In this document: positions 7,795 to 16,523 of the stretch, piece after piece
How positions within the stretch are numbered: the first letter of the stretch is position 1
How the letters are laid out: each line of letters starts with the position of its first letter
From: Paenisporosarcina sp. OV554
GTDB taxonomy: Bacteria > Bacillota > Bacilli > Bacillales_A > Planococcaceae
NCBI RefSeq assembly: GCF_003058165.1
Contig: NZ_QBUC01000014.1
Coordinates: 1-64,000 of the forward strand
Reading direction: 5' to 3'
Length of the DNA stretch: 64,000 nt
Notes under the pieces: generated by a model
The model's database searches: none
What the model was told of the DNA's origin: nothing
The model's input: only the letters and a program-made list of their open reading frames with translations
Position numbers and translations under genes: made by a program

Positions 7795-7917
7795 TTAGCT
7801 TAAGTACAATCCTTTACAATCGAATTTTATTGTATAGTAAGTGACAATATTTTTGTTAAGGCATCCTCTTAGGTATGATTCTCTTTCTTCCTCACTAAAT
7901 TGAGGTACGTTTTTCAT
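7795..7917 (-). CDS. Possible 40-aa small protein
   Basis: A minus-strand frame of 40 codons starts MKNVPQFSEEERESYLRG and ends TIKFDCKGLYLS. It begins 9 bases after the restored stop of the TetR remnant and is followed by a terminator. The acidic helix-like N-terminal half looks protein-like, but no clear ribosome site precedes the ATG and the stop lies within a CCGTTAGCTTAAG repeat. It could be a real small gene or a chance frame. Confidence 0.3.
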   Translation of the reverse strand: MKNVPQFSEEERESYLRGCLNKNIVTYYTIKFDCKGLYLS

Positions 7918-7926
7918 AAGAGATAC

Positions 7927-8372
7927 CTATAAATTCATCTCAAACAATATCCCTATTTGTTCTTCCATGACATGAGGTGGATAAGGCATTCCATTCTTAA
8001 ACCACCACTCCACTGTCCCTTCCAAAAAATTCAAGAATAATATCTTCGCTTAAACCACGATTTTTTCCTTCTGTTATATTCCATTCTTTCTTGATATCTT
8101 CGATGACAAACTCAAGAAACCGGCTACGAAAGAAAGGGGCTCCTTTACTAGCTAACATCGCCGAAAAGAATAAAAGATGACTTTTAAAATATCCGAACCA
8201 GCTCACACTCCCATCTGAAGAATTAGTTTCAGATTCCGATTCGCACATTTCACGTAGTTCGTTAATATGTTCTTCAATGAGCTTATCCAGAGATCGAATT
8301 TAACCAGATAATGAAGATAGATGGTCCCTCGGTTAACATTTGCTCTGTCGGCATCCGTGCATTTAAATTTTT
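7927..8372 (-). pseudogene. TetR/AcrR-family regulator, frame-broken
   Basis: Three pieces in different frames form a TetR protein. The first has the helix-turn-helix end ADRANVNRGTIYLHY. After a lost base comes DKLIEEHINELREMCESESE, continuing through the 83-codon frame 7997-8248 (LLFFSAMLASKGAPFFRSRF). A second shift gives TVEWWFKNGMPYPPHVMEEQ and a stop at 7927. The first helix of the DNA-binding domain is also missing. The C-terminal half matches TetR proteins in which WW-x-KNGMPYPP is typical. With two shifts and a truncated HTH the gene cannot make an active repressor. Confidence 0.8.
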
Positions 8373-8400
8373 AAAACTTTTATGAAACAGATACAATATC

Positions 8401-8433
8401 AAAAAAGGGTTCAAGCCATAGGACTTGAACTCC
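8401..8433 (-). terminator. Rho-independent terminator of the RNA-repair operon
   Basis: GTTCAAG and CTTGAAC stem extended by GG/CC, followed on the minus strand by TTTTTT. It lies 33 bases after the Pnkp stop. Confidence 0.85.
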
Positions 8434-8465
8434 TTTCATTTTTTATCATGTATGTCTACTCAAAA

Positions 8466-11057
8466 TTATAATCTTGGGTCTACAGGATCTGACTCCATTG
8501 ACAATGTCCCAAGCACACATTCATGAACTCTTTCAATTGATTCTCCATTCACATACCGTTTAATACCTTCTACTCCAAGTGAAAATTCTTTAAGCGCAAG
8601 TTTTTGTTTTTTTCCTGTATTTCTATTCTTAAGCCTCTCAAGATTTTCCTGCAGCAAGTAATCCATCCCATAGATAATGTTGAGATATTTTCTTCCCCTT
8701 ACTTTTATGGCAGGTTGCAGCAGCTTCCCTTTATTCCTTGCAGTGTAGAATTCCGGCTTGATGACGATACCTTCGTGACCTTCGCGAGTTATGTCCCGCC
8801 ACCAATTAATGACTTCTTCCTCACTCGCCACGTCCTTAATGACTTTGTACTCCGTTTCAACAAACATGCTGGATAGCCTTGAAAAATTCCGGTTCATTTC
8901 CATGTGCCATGTGTGGGGCCGGTCAAAGAATGTCTGGTTGCTGTGAGCCAGGACATGGAATGGGGCAATTCGAATGGAGTCCACATCTTCTATTTCCCAG
9001 CAGTATTTTTGGAAAACTTCTTTAAATGTATGTGCATTTTCAAGCTTTTGTTTGTATTCTTCCAACCAGCTTTTTAAGGCTTCATTCCCACTTACAGCTG
9101 ATTCAATTTTTTCCTTCAGCTTCATTCGGTCTAGTATTGCATTTTCAGATACGTGCGCGTATTGGCTGCTAATCAGCTCTTTTGCTTTCAAGTTCCAAGG
9201 CATGATTTCAGCATCAAGTAATAAATAATCTGTATCATACGTTTCAAAATAGCCATTTTCATGCAAATCCCGATTGATCCGGCCAACTATTTGTTCTTCA
9301 GTAGCGACATCGAAAAATCGTCTGCCTGTTCTTGTATAGATGACTCCTAGTGACTCTATGCCTGTATGCTTTTTGGCGGATTCCATATCTTTGAACAAGA
9401 ACAGAATTGCACGACTTCCCATATGTTTCTTTTCCGCAACCATGGTTTGAATCCCTTGGCTCTTGTAATAGTCTATTGCTTCTTTTGGATGCTCCAGGAA
9501 CCCTTCTATAGATGATGGTTTTGGGGTTGGGCTCATCGTTGGTGGAATGTAGATTAATTGTTCAATTGGTATCGTGAAATGAGATACTGTGTCAATTGCA
9601 GGTTTTACGATGTCTTGATGTATTTTAACTTCTCCCATTTCTTCTGTAAGTACTGAATAGCCATTGATGAACTTACCTATATTCGGCGGATTCAAGCGAT
9701 TTTTCTCCCATTCTTTTAAGGGATTGTCAGGAGTTCCTGAGTAGTCTTGCTTCGCTTTTACAGAGATGAATTCTCTTTCAGGATAACGAAAAGCAGTCAA
9801 TGAACCGCCAAATACTACTCCTTGATCGATGTTAATCGTGTTATTGATTAGAAGAGGGGTAGGCTTAGGATCATGCCCCCAAACAATCAGGGAACTTTTC
9901 TTATGTGAGATAAACCAATCTTTACGCACTGGCTTTCCTTTTTCGTTAAACCCATCCGTATCACCATAGCGGCAAAAGTCACTTATTGCCTCCGATTGTT
10001 TCCCGATGAATTCATCTTTTATACCGGCATGAGCACAAATCAGAGTCCGAATCCCATTCTTCGTAAATACATAATGGGAGGGAGCTCGAAGAAGAAAATC
10101 CTTAAGTACCTGTTTTATCTCTTCTGTTTTTTCACTTCCATATTCCATTTCGTACGCCTTTAATTCGTCTTCCACTTTTTCGTCGCCATGGTTCAGGGTA
10201 ACGTTTCTTCCATCCAGCCACCTTGCAATTTTCCAACCATGATTGCTGTCAATCATATAAGCTAGGTTTTGCTCAACATGCTCATGGAAAAAGAGGATGG
10301 TATTAAGTGATTGTGGCCCTCTGCTCATAACGTCACCTATGGAAATAAATTTCCGGCCATGCTGGTGAAAATAGAGACCTTCTTGATTCTTTTCATAGCC
10401 TAATTGTTCAAGCAAGCGAATCATTTCCTCAAAGCAACCATGAATATCTCCAATAATGTCGATTCCATGCTGGATATCTTTTTCAATCGGGTTTGTACGT
10501 CTGATAAATTCCAGATTATCCGGTCCCTTTATTGTATAAACGGATATGTATCCTTCTTTTTTCAGGTAGTTCTTTTCCCTTTTGAATGTCTGATATTGCT
10601 GTTTAATACGTTTTTTCCCACGCGGATTGTCTCTTCTTTCATCCCGTTCAAGTAATTCTTCTTCGGCTATATCAAAAACAATGGATAAAATAGGGACATT
10701 GTTTTTTCTGGCCAAGGCAATGTATCTTTTTCGATCATCCGGATGAAGGTGAGTTGCATCCACAAAGGTCAGTTTATTCAGGCGGCACCTAGCATCAATA
10801 ACTGAATCCATCATTGAGAAAGCTTCCTTGGAGATGGTCTGGTATTCGTCCATCAAATTGTCTGCTTCATCCTTCGGTCTGTCACGCCATTCAATGAATT
10901 CAATATCACTTACCAAAACCCTAAAGTCATCTGAACTTATGACCTCTGATAGAAGAATTTCATTTTTTTCAATCATCCTTTTTAACAACGTAGATTTTCC
11001 GCTATTGGATGGACCAATAAGCAAAACAATTCCTGCATGGGGCAATCTAATCTGCAT
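8466..11057 (-). CDS. pnkp: Bacterial Pnkp: polynucleotide kinase-phosphatase-ligase
   Basis: 863 residues with the three-domain layout of Clostridium thermocellum Pnkp. Kinase: GPSNSGKST P-loop at 15-23, adds 5' phosphate. Metallophosphatase from about 200: GDIHGC, then GDVMSRGPQS and CAHAG, removes 2',3'-cyclic or 3' phosphates. C-terminal adenylyltransferase/ligase: EKKHMGSRA, the KxxG nucleotidyl-lysine motif, with VIKP near the end. It repairs RNA cut by ribotoxins, and needs Hen1 for sealing. The start is ATG 11057 (AGGAGG 7 bases upstream); a frame open 10 codons further upstream overlaps Hen1. It begins 2 bases after the Hen1 stop, so the two are coupled. Confidence 0.95.
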   Translation of the reverse strand: MQIRLPHAGIVLLIGPSNSGKSTLLKRMIEKNEILLSEVISSDDFRVLVSDIEFIEWRDRPKDEADNLMDEYQTISKEAFSMMDSVIDARCRLNKLTFVDATHLHPDDRKRYIALARKNNVPILSIVFDIAEEELLERDERRDNPRGKKRIKQQYQTFKREKNYLKKEGYISVYTIKGPDNLEFIRRTNPIEKDIQHGIDIIGDIHGCFEEMIRLLEQLGYEKNQEGLYFHQHGRKFISIGDVMSRGPQSLNTILFFHEHVEQNLAYMIDSNHGWKIARWLDGRNVTLNHGDEKVEDELKAYEMEYGSEKTEEIKQVLKDFLLRAPSHYVFTKNGIRTLICAHAGIKDEFIGKQSEAISDFCRYGDTDGFNEKGKPVRKDWFISHKKSSLIVWGHDPKPTPLLINNTINIDQGVVFGGSLTAFRYPEREFISVKAKQDYSGTPDNPLKEWEKNRLNPPNIGKFINGYSVLTEEMGEVKIHQDIVKPAIDTVSHFTIPIEQLIYIPPTMSPTPKPSSIEGFLEHPKEAIDYYKSQGIQTMVAEKKHMGSRAILFLFKDMESAKKHTGIESLGVIYTRTGRRFFDVATEEQIVGRINRDLHENGYFETYDTDYLLLDAEIMPWNLKAKELISSQYAHVSENAILDRMKLKEKIESAVSGNEALKSWLEEYKQKLENAHTFKEVFQKYCWEIEDVDSIRIAPFHVLAHSNQTFFDRPHTWHMEMNRNFSRLSSMFVETEYKVIKDVASEEEVINWWRDITREGHEGIVIKPEFYTARNKGKLLQPAIKVRGRKYLNIIYGMDYLLQENLERLKNRNTGKKQKLALKEFSLGVEGIKRYVNGESIERVHECVLGTLSMESDPVDPRL

Positions 11058-11059
11058 AA

Positions 11060-12406
11060 TCAGTCCTCCTTTCTTTTGAACACACACATTTGTGTAGGGA
11101 AGCCATGAGTTTCATGCTCCTCGCCAATCCCATCAAACAGAAGTTCATAGTCATTTCTGTGATTTCGCTCTGTGCACCATCGACTGAATTCCTCTCTTGT
11201 CCATTCAAACCGATGGTCATTGTGACGGAGATGTTCTTCCATATCGTATACCTCGTTGTATTCCCGGTTTGGCGTTGTAATAATCAGGGCACCCGGCTGA
11301 TAGTCATTCAGCACAGTATCCATCGCCTTCGGCAAACGGTATTCGTCGATATGCTCGATCACCTCACACAAAATGATGATATCCTTGTCCTTCAATCTTT
11401 CATCATAGTAAAAGAGAGAACCCCAAAGTATTTCCGGGACTACAAATTCATCTATATTCTTCACTTTATTGAATCGATTCAATGCTTTGAGTGATTCAGA
11501 CTCGGACGGTTCAACAGCCAGGATTTCTTTTACGCCTTCCACGAAACCAAGCTGTACGGAAAGCTTGCCTTCGCCCGAACCGAAGTCCACGACAGTTTTG
11601 GGTTTCATTCGGCTCACGGTATCAACGATTCTTTCATAGCGCAACTCATTTAATCGGACCTTTTTCACCGGTTCTACCTTTTTCTCTTCTCTACCCGAGT
11701 TTTCCACTAAGCTGTAAATTTCTTTAAACCTGAGAGCTTTACGATAAATCAGATCACGCAACGGATGCTGTTCCAGCCAGCCTTCTCCATATCTCTCCAG
11801 TTTTTCGATTTCTTTTTCATCAATGAAATAATGCTTGTAGTTATCGATAACCGGAATCAATACAAAGAGATGTCTCAACCCTTCTTGCAGTGTCTTCACG
11901 CCTTCTATTGAAATGTATCTTGCAGAACTCTTGTCCTTTACTTGAAACGAGTATTCAATTTCTGGTCGGGTAATCGTTACTTCATATCCAATCGGCTCGA
12001 ATAGATTTTTTAATTCTTCATCTGATAATGTAGACACTACTGGCCCAAACTCGAAGTTGAAAGGAAACGGATAATCTACCCATTTTATATGTTCTTCCCT
12101 CGGCTGACCGTTCAATGCAGTACCTAGTGCAGACCTGATAAATGAACAAAAGATGCTGCTCACTGCAAACTCCCGATCGTTTATGTAATGCGTAATGTCA
12201 TATGAATTTGAATTGTTTTTTACTAGTTCAATTGGATCTGGAGTTACAAAGATCGTCACTTCCAGCTCTGTCTCCGTAAACTTACTATAAAATAGCCGTA
12301 CGAGATGCCCTTTGTGATTTCTCTCATAAAGATTGCTTGGGTTCTTTGACAATAAATATGATATGGCTTTAACGTTGTCACCTGAAGCTTGAATTGTTAA
12401 TTGCAT
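11060..12406 (-). CDS. hen1: Hen1: 3'-terminal RNA ribose 2'-O-methyltransferase
   Basis: 448 residues. The N-terminal Hen1-specific domain (about 1-240) is followed by a SAM-dependent methyltransferase at about 260-445. Visible motifs are VVDFGSGEGKLSVQL (SAM loop), CEVIEHIDEYRLP (the ExxEH metal site of Hen1 enzymes), and HNDHRFEWTREEF (final metal histidine and substrate region). Bacterial Hen1 methylates the 2'-OH at the break before Pnkp ligates, so the repaired RNA resists re-cleavage. AAAGGAG lies upstream of the ATG at 12406. First gene of a two-gene operon ending at the terminator near 8.4 kb. Confidence 0.95.
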   Translation of the reverse strand: MQLTIQASGDNVKAISYLLSKNPSNLYERNHKGHLVRLFYSKFTETELEVTIFVTPDPIELVKNNSNSYDITHYINDREFAVSSIFCSFIRSALGTALNGQPREEHIKWVDYPFPFNFEFGPVVSTLSDEELKNLFEPIGYEVTITRPEIEYSFQVKDKSSARYISIEGVKTLQEGLRHLFVLIPVIDNYKHYFIDEKEIEKLERYGEGWLEQHPLRDLIYRKALRFKEIYSLVENSGREEKKVEPVKKVRLNELRYERIVDTVSRMKPKTVVDFGSGEGKLSVQLGFVEGVKEILAVEPSESESLKALNRFNKVKNIDEFVVPEILWGSLFYYDERLKDKDIIILCEVIEHIDEYRLPKAMDTVLNDYQPGALIITTPNREYNEVYDMEEHLRHNDHRFEWTREEFSRWCTERNHRNDYELLFDGIGEEHETHGFPTQMCVFKRKED

Positions 12407-12468
12407 TTGGTATGCTCCTTTCTTACAACGAAATCCTTTTTTGATGAAGAATGAGGTTTATAATAAAA

Positions 12469-12648
12469 CTATTCTGCACCTTGCTTACTTAGAAAAACAG
12501 CGACTTCCTCATTTCCATATTCCTTTGCAAAAGAGATGGCAGAATTTCCATCGTCAGCTTTTGCATTGATATCCGCAGATCTTTGTACAAGCAACTTCAC
12601 GATTTCAAATTGGTCGTAACAACTAGCAATCATCAAAGGAGTAGTATG
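12469..12648 (-). pseudogene. Ankyrin-repeat protein fragment
   Basis: A minus-strand frame ending at 12469 reads TTPLMIASCYDQFEIVKLLV, then RSADINAKADDGNSAISFAK, then EYGNEEVAVFLSKQGAE. This is one and a half ankyrin repeats with the TPLMIA and VKLLVxxGADxNAK-type consensus. Immediately upstream is an in-frame TGA (12649-12651) and no further repeats, so the 5' part is gone. It lies 63 bases upstream of hen1 in the same orientation. Confidence 0.7.
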
Positions 12649-12693
12649 TCACATAGACAGCTTAGATGTACCTTTAACGCTCTTTCTAATAAA

Positions 12694-12972
12694 TTACGAT
12701 TGTATTTGTTTATCGAGAAAACGCATAAATTTAATTTGGGCTTGTTCGCTGCGAATAATTTTATTAACCCGACTTCTGCTTTGCAAATACCCTCGAATGT
12801 TTCTATTTATAAAAAACAAACGATGATATCTTTCCTCATCATATATTGTTTTAAACCAATCCAGTTCTTTTAACCGAACAATATTCCGGTCAATTTTTCT
12901 CGTATCCAAACTATTGTCAATGCTAGTACCGCCTAACACCCCTGCAATTATATCCAATAAAAAACTAACCAC
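12694..12972 (-). CDS. Hypothetical protein, about 92 aa
   Basis: A hydrophobic N-terminus (VVSFLLDIIAGVLGGTS) precedes a strongly basic, helix-rich region (RKIDRNIVRLKELDWFKTI, then RNIRGYLQSRSRVNKI). The GTG at 12972 is chosen because GGTGAGG precedes it; a GTG three codons earlier lies inside that ribosome site. Family not recognised. A small membrane-anchored cytoplasmic protein is a reasonable reading. Confidence 0.6.
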   Translation of the reverse strand: MVSFLLDIIAGVLGGTSIDNSLDTRKIDRNIVRLKELDWFKTIYDEERYHRLFFINRNIRGYLQSRSRVNKIIRSEQAQIKFMRFLDKQIQS

Positions 12973-13026
12973 AGTCCTCACCTTTTCTTTGCTGCTATTA
13001 AATAAAAATTTAGGATTACTGAAACA

Positions 13027-13473
13027 CTAATTTACTTCTATAACAAAGGCATAGAAGGAATCGCCATTAGAAACGTTCTTAGCTTTATCGTCCATCCACC
13101 AGACACCGTATGAATAATAATATACTCCTTTTTGTGTAGGAGCGGTAAATTGATTATCTTTCATCACAACTTCAGTTTCCTTATTCTCACTGATTTGTCC
13201 TAAATAGAATTCATTTGGTTTTGGATTATAGTCCATTACTAAAGATATTATTTCACCCTGTTTTACCTTGATAGGTTCTTTTCCTTCTAAAAGGTAGATG
13301 GGTCCAGCGGTATCAACACAGGTATTTCCCCAACAATAAGTTCCGAGTGTTGTTTCAAACGTTTTATTACCAATCTCTATCGTGGTTCCAGGTGGTTTTT
13401 TTCCCGACAGTCCATCACTTGAACACCCCATCAGACTAAGTCCAGTTAAAAAAAGTAAAAAGCATTTTCTCAT
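13027..13473 (-). CDS. Putative lipoprotein
   Basis: About 148 residues. The N-terminus MRKCFLLFLTGLSLMGCSS is a lipoprotein signal peptide with lipobox LMGC, so it should be lipid-anchored on the outer face of the membrane. The mature part has two cysteines in TYCWGNTCVD and aromatic strands (FYLGQI, GVYYYSYGVWWMD), suggesting a small beta-rich domain. The start is ATG 13473: GGGGGGA lies 6 bases before it, whereas the ATG five codons earlier overlaps that site. Family not recognised. Confidence 0.8.
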   Translation of the reverse strand: MRKCFLLFLTGLSLMGCSSDGLSGKKPPGTTIEIGNKTFETTLGTYCWGNTCVDTAGPIYLLEGKEPIKVKQGEIISLVMDYNPKPNEFYLGQISENKETEVVMKDNQFTAPTQKGVYYYSYGVWWMDDKAKNVSNGDSFYAFVIEVN

Positions 13474-13614
13474 GTAAAGTCCCCCCATTTATTTAGAAGA
13501 CGGTCTAAATAAAATTAAGTTACAAACAAATTCTGAAAACTCATTTTATTGTTCTGTAAATTCAAGTTTATAAATGTGGTATATTTAACCAAATCTGTTT
13601 TCTGTGGTTGAAGG

Positions 13615-13779
13615 ATGAATACTGGTGACATTTTTTATAAGATTATTATTTTAATTCTTTTCACAATAGGAATATTATCATTCGTATTGTTTATACGAAG
13701 ACTGTTGGTCAATTCATATGCTCGGAAAAGTCGCCTTGATAAAATTATAAATTTACCTGAGAAAGAAAAGGTTAATTAA
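13615..13779 (+). CDS. DUF4083-like small membrane protein
   Basis: 54 residues: MNTGDIFYKIIILILF opens a single long membrane segment (about 8-29), then FIRRLLVNSYARKSRLDKII and a charged C-terminus. The N-terminal xNTGDIFxxx motif, one membrane helix and a basic coiled tail match DUF4083-family proteins of Bacillus. The only ribosome-site candidate, AAGG, directly abuts the ATG, so translation may be weak. It is the only plus-strand gene between 3.9 and 16.8 kb. Confidence 0.6.
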   Translation: MNTGDIFYKIIILILFTIGILSFVLFIRRLLVNSYARKSRLDKIINLPEKEKVN

Positions 13780-13844
13780 TTCACTTTTTTATCCTATGTA
13801 ATTTAATTAGCCTCTAAATGATGCTCTTTTTACATCTATTCAAT

Positions 13845-13873
13845 TTAAAAAAGAGCTGACTAAGCAGCTCTTT
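13845..13873 (-). terminator. Rho-independent terminator
   Basis: AAAGAGCTG (13850-13858) and CAGCTCTTT (13865-13873) form a perfect stem, with a T-run on the minus strand. The stem overlaps the stop codon of the DUF1801 gene. Confidence 0.85.
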
Positions 13874-14294
13874 ACCGGTTCGGATAAGTATCTTGTAAGA
13901 AAGTGACAGATTGGTTGATTAGAGCTTTCAAGACATCTACGTTAATATCCGCTACTTTATTGATGTAAACACAAGCTTTTCCTGACGTATGTTTTCCAAA
14001 GTCTTTTAATAATTCATCACGCTTAGCATTACCTGTTGCAAAATACAAACTGATCTTTGCTTTCCGAGGTGAAAAACCAACTAGAGCGGTATCCCCTTCG
14101 TGGCCAGATTCGTATTTATAATGATATGATCCGAATCCAATAATACTTGGTCCCCACATCTTTGCAGGAAAACCTGTCGTTTCAAAAAAAACATCTAATA
14201 ATTTATATGCATCTTCTCGCTTTTTTAGATTGTCGACATTTTCAAGGAACTCAATGACACTACTTTCTGTTTCCTTCGTTTTTATTTCGTACAT
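13872..14294 (-). CDS. DUF1801 (YdhG-like) protein
   Basis: 140 residues matching the DUF1801 layout: an N-terminal helix pair (VIEFLENVDNLKKREDAYKL), the MWGPSIIGFGSYHYKYESG core, LVGFSPRKAKISLYFATG, then FGKHTSGKACVYINKVADI. This is the YdhG/SufE-like fold family of Fe-S or frataxin-like proteins; a biochemical role is not established for this subgroup. Cytoplasmic, single gene with its own terminator. Confidence 0.85.
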   Translation of the reverse strand: MYEIKTKETESSVIEFLENVDNLKKREDAYKLLDVFFETTGFPAKMWGPSIIGFGSYHYKYESGHEGDTALVGFSPRKAKISLYFATGNAKRDELLKDFGKHTSGKACVYINKVADINVDVLKALINQSVTFLQDTYPNR

Positions 14295-14362
14295 AAATAA
14301 AATATCTCCTCATCATAATTAGATTTGTTTAAAAAAGCTTAGTAGGCATATCAAATTTCTAT

Positions 14363-14581
14363 TTAAGATTCATTTCTAAAGGAGAAACCTCTGTCGTTAA
14401 GAGCTCTACGAATTTGCTCAAGTGCTTTAGGTCCCATACCATGTAATTTCAACACTTCAACTTCACTAAGTTTGGTGAATTGCTCAAGCTGCAAATACCC
14501 AGCTCCCTCAAGTGCTCTACGTGCTGGCTTCGCTAGTTCAGCTGGAAGGTCACTTTTTATACTGCTATTGTTTATAGCCAT
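14363..14581 (-). CDS. RNA polymerase alpha C-terminal-domain-like protein
   Basis: 72 residues. PAELAKPARRALEGAGYLQL, then QFTKLSEVEVLKLHGMGPKA and LEQIRRAL reproduces the helix-hairpin-helix fold of the RNA polymerase alpha-subunit C-terminal domain, without the alpha N-terminal domain. Such stand-alone proteins are common in Bacillus and are thought to bind DNA non-specifically or modulate transcription; the role is not established. Complete at both ends, monocistronic. Confidence 0.85.
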   Translation of the reverse strand: MAINNSSIKSDLPAELAKPARRALEGAGYLQLEQFTKLSEVEVLKLHGMGPKALEQIRRALNDRGFSFRNES

Positions 14582-14606
14582 TTTTCGCCATCCCTTCTAT
14601 ATGTAT

Positions 14607-15650
14607 CTAATAAAGTTTAACTCTTTGAAAAGGGTTATCGCTTTTGATAAAACCTGTTTCTATTCTTTTCTCAGTAGGTTCCCTCAACCGATCCACAGCT
14701 GTTAATACATTCGTAAGCCCTTCCATCATACCTTTAGCGGACAGTATTAGTATCGATAGGAAGATGATTGGGATAAAGGCTATCCAAGGGTAGGATGTCC
14801 ATAGAAAATCCCACCACATGCCGAGCAACCCTGACCATTCATTTGAATTCGAGAGCTTATCAGGCTGTCCAAATAAATCGTCTTTCCTTGTAAATCCACC
14901 AATGAAAAGGCCCAATACAGCTATATGTGACATTAGAATCAGTGTTTGGATAAAATCTCTTAAAAATATAATAGCTAATTGAGGAACCAAAAAGGGTTTT
15001 ATATGCTTTGTAACTATTCGCCAATTACTTGCACCAAGCGTCCTTGAACTTTCGATGAATTCATTGTTATAAATAGCTTTTACCTCATTTGATATTAATA
15101 TTGAATTTGTTGGAATGAAAAGTAAAGCCAATACAACTAAAAAAAGTACAACCCGATTCCAATAAGGCAACGGCTCAGGTCCGTTCACTAATACTCCATC
15201 AATATTATAGATCATGACTTCTTGGACAAGAATCACATTCAAAAGCAAGAAAGCCAATAATGTGATTGGGAAGTAATTTAATGCATCTGCAATAGATTTA
15301 AGTGGTCTCTCTATCTTCTGAAGAAAAAAATGAATGAATAATCCAATCCATATGGATGGGAAAACTCGTAAAAAAGTAATGATTAGTCCTGCAGCAATCG
15401 TATACTTCGCACCGACTATCATCACAATAAATAAATCTCTACCGAAGTTGTCTGTTCCAAAAGGAGGGAATATCTTCAAACTATACGGAGCTGGAAGAGG
15501 TTTTCCACTGCTATCAAATAGTAATGGTGTTGTGGGAATGCGGTCATTAAATATGAGAAAGTAAAGTATACTGACCAAAAACATCGTGCTTATGATGACA
15601 AATCCAGTTAAAAACAGCTTATTAATAAACAGCCTTTTCACAATGTACAT
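14607..15650 (-). CDS. ABC transporter permease, OppC/DppC-like
   Basis: 347 residues with about six membrane segments: an N-terminal one at 10-33, then a core from about 80 to 300. FGTDNFGRDLFIVMIVGAKY is the GTDxxGRD motif typical of DppC/OppC permeases of peptide and nickel importers. The EAA loop is recognisable as SRTLGASNWRIVTKHIKPF. Its ATG follows directly on the stop of the OppB-like gene, so the two are coupled. No solute-binding protein or ATPase gene lies nearby, so the system is incomplete here and the substrate is unknown. Confidence 0.85.
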   Translation of the reverse strand: MYIVKRLFINKLFLTGFVIISTMFLVSILYFLIFNDRIPTTPLLFDSSGKPLPAPYSLKIFPPFGTDNFGRDLFIVMIVGAKYTIAAGLIITFLRVFPSIWIGLFIHFFLQKIERPLKSIADALNYFPITLLAFLLLNVILVQEVMIYNIDGVLVNGPEPLPYWNRVVLFLVVLALLFIPTNSILISNEVKAIYNNEFIESSRTLGASNWRIVTKHIKPFLVPQLAIIFLRDFIQTLILMSHIAVLGLFIGGFTRKDDLFGQPDKLSNSNEWSGLLGMWWDFLWTSYPWIAFIPIIFLSILILSAKGMMEGLTNVLTAVDRLREPTEKRIETGFIKSDNPFQRVKLY

Positions 15651-16523
15651 TTATATCACCATTCCAATCTTTGGCCAGTATTTTTTTTCAATCAGCGTGG
15701 TAATAAGCGCATATAAAATGAACACAGGCAGGAAAAACATGATTAATGCGAATGCAATCACATTAGGGTTTGGGTAACTCGTAATAAAAGTAAAGATCCC
15801 ATATATGTTGAATAATTTCTCAAAAATCACCATTGATGATAATAAATACAGAACAATCGATTTACTATGACTAAAAGTACTAGGGGCTATATTTCTTAAT
15901 ACATGAGAGAAAAAAATGTTGCTTTTGTTAAAGCCTTTGCTTTTGGCTAACTCAATGTATGGCTTTTTCCACTCCTCATTAACTAAATGGAGGTTAATCC
16001 TATAGATCATAAAGGACGGAATTAGAGCCAATGAAAATATTGGTAAGAAATAGGTATTGTTTTGTGAAGAGCCAGCAACAGGAAATAGTAAGGTGCCTGT
16101 TTGATTAAAATAATAAATCACTGAAAATTGAATGACGATAATGATGAATAAATCAGGTAAGGATTCCAGCAAAGAAATAATTCTAGATACAACATCATTT
16201 AATTTTTGCGGCAATAGGATTGTTACATAAGTGATGAATAAACCAATGATGATCGAAATGCATAATGCCGCTAGGAAAATGATTAGAGAGTAAAAGTAAT
16301 AATCCCAAAAATTTATGAAAATTGAATACTGTCGATTTGTTGGACCCAAAATCATTAGATTTTCAGGGAAAACCAAGGATTTCATAATGTGAAGTACATT
16401 GTCCACAAACAATGTAATTTCAAGCTGGATTCCATTAGTAAATAACCCGACAAAAGCACTTATCAGAATAATACCGATTACAACATATAAAAAACGTGTC
16501 AAAACAGTAAAAATAGAACTCAT
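15651..16523 (-). CDS. ABC transporter permease, OppB/DppB-like
   Basis: 290 residues from ATG 16523, chosen because GGGGGGA lies 6 bases upstream; an open frame 13 codons longer has no ribosome site. About six membrane segments. The EAA-type loop appears as KSKGFNKSNIFFSHVLRNIA. It is shorter and more divergent than typical DppB, and the N-terminal periplasmic domain is built around a long loop (residues 35-60). First gene of a two-permease operon facing the broken tolB-like gene. Confidence 0.8.
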   Translation of the reverse strand: MSSIFTVLTRFLYVVIGIILISAFVGLFTNGIQLEITLFVDNVLHIMKSLVFPENLMILGPTNRQYSIFINFWDYYFYSLIIFLAALCISIIIGLFITYVTILLPQKLNDVVSRIISLLESLPDLFIIIVIQFSVIYYFNQTGTLLFPVAGSSQNNTYFLPIFSLALIPSFMIYRINLHLVNEEWKKPYIELAKSKGFNKSNIFFSHVLRNIAPSTFSHSKSIVLYLLSSMVIFEKLFNIYGIFTFITSYPNPNVIAFALIMFFLPVFILYALITTLIEKKYWPKIGMVI

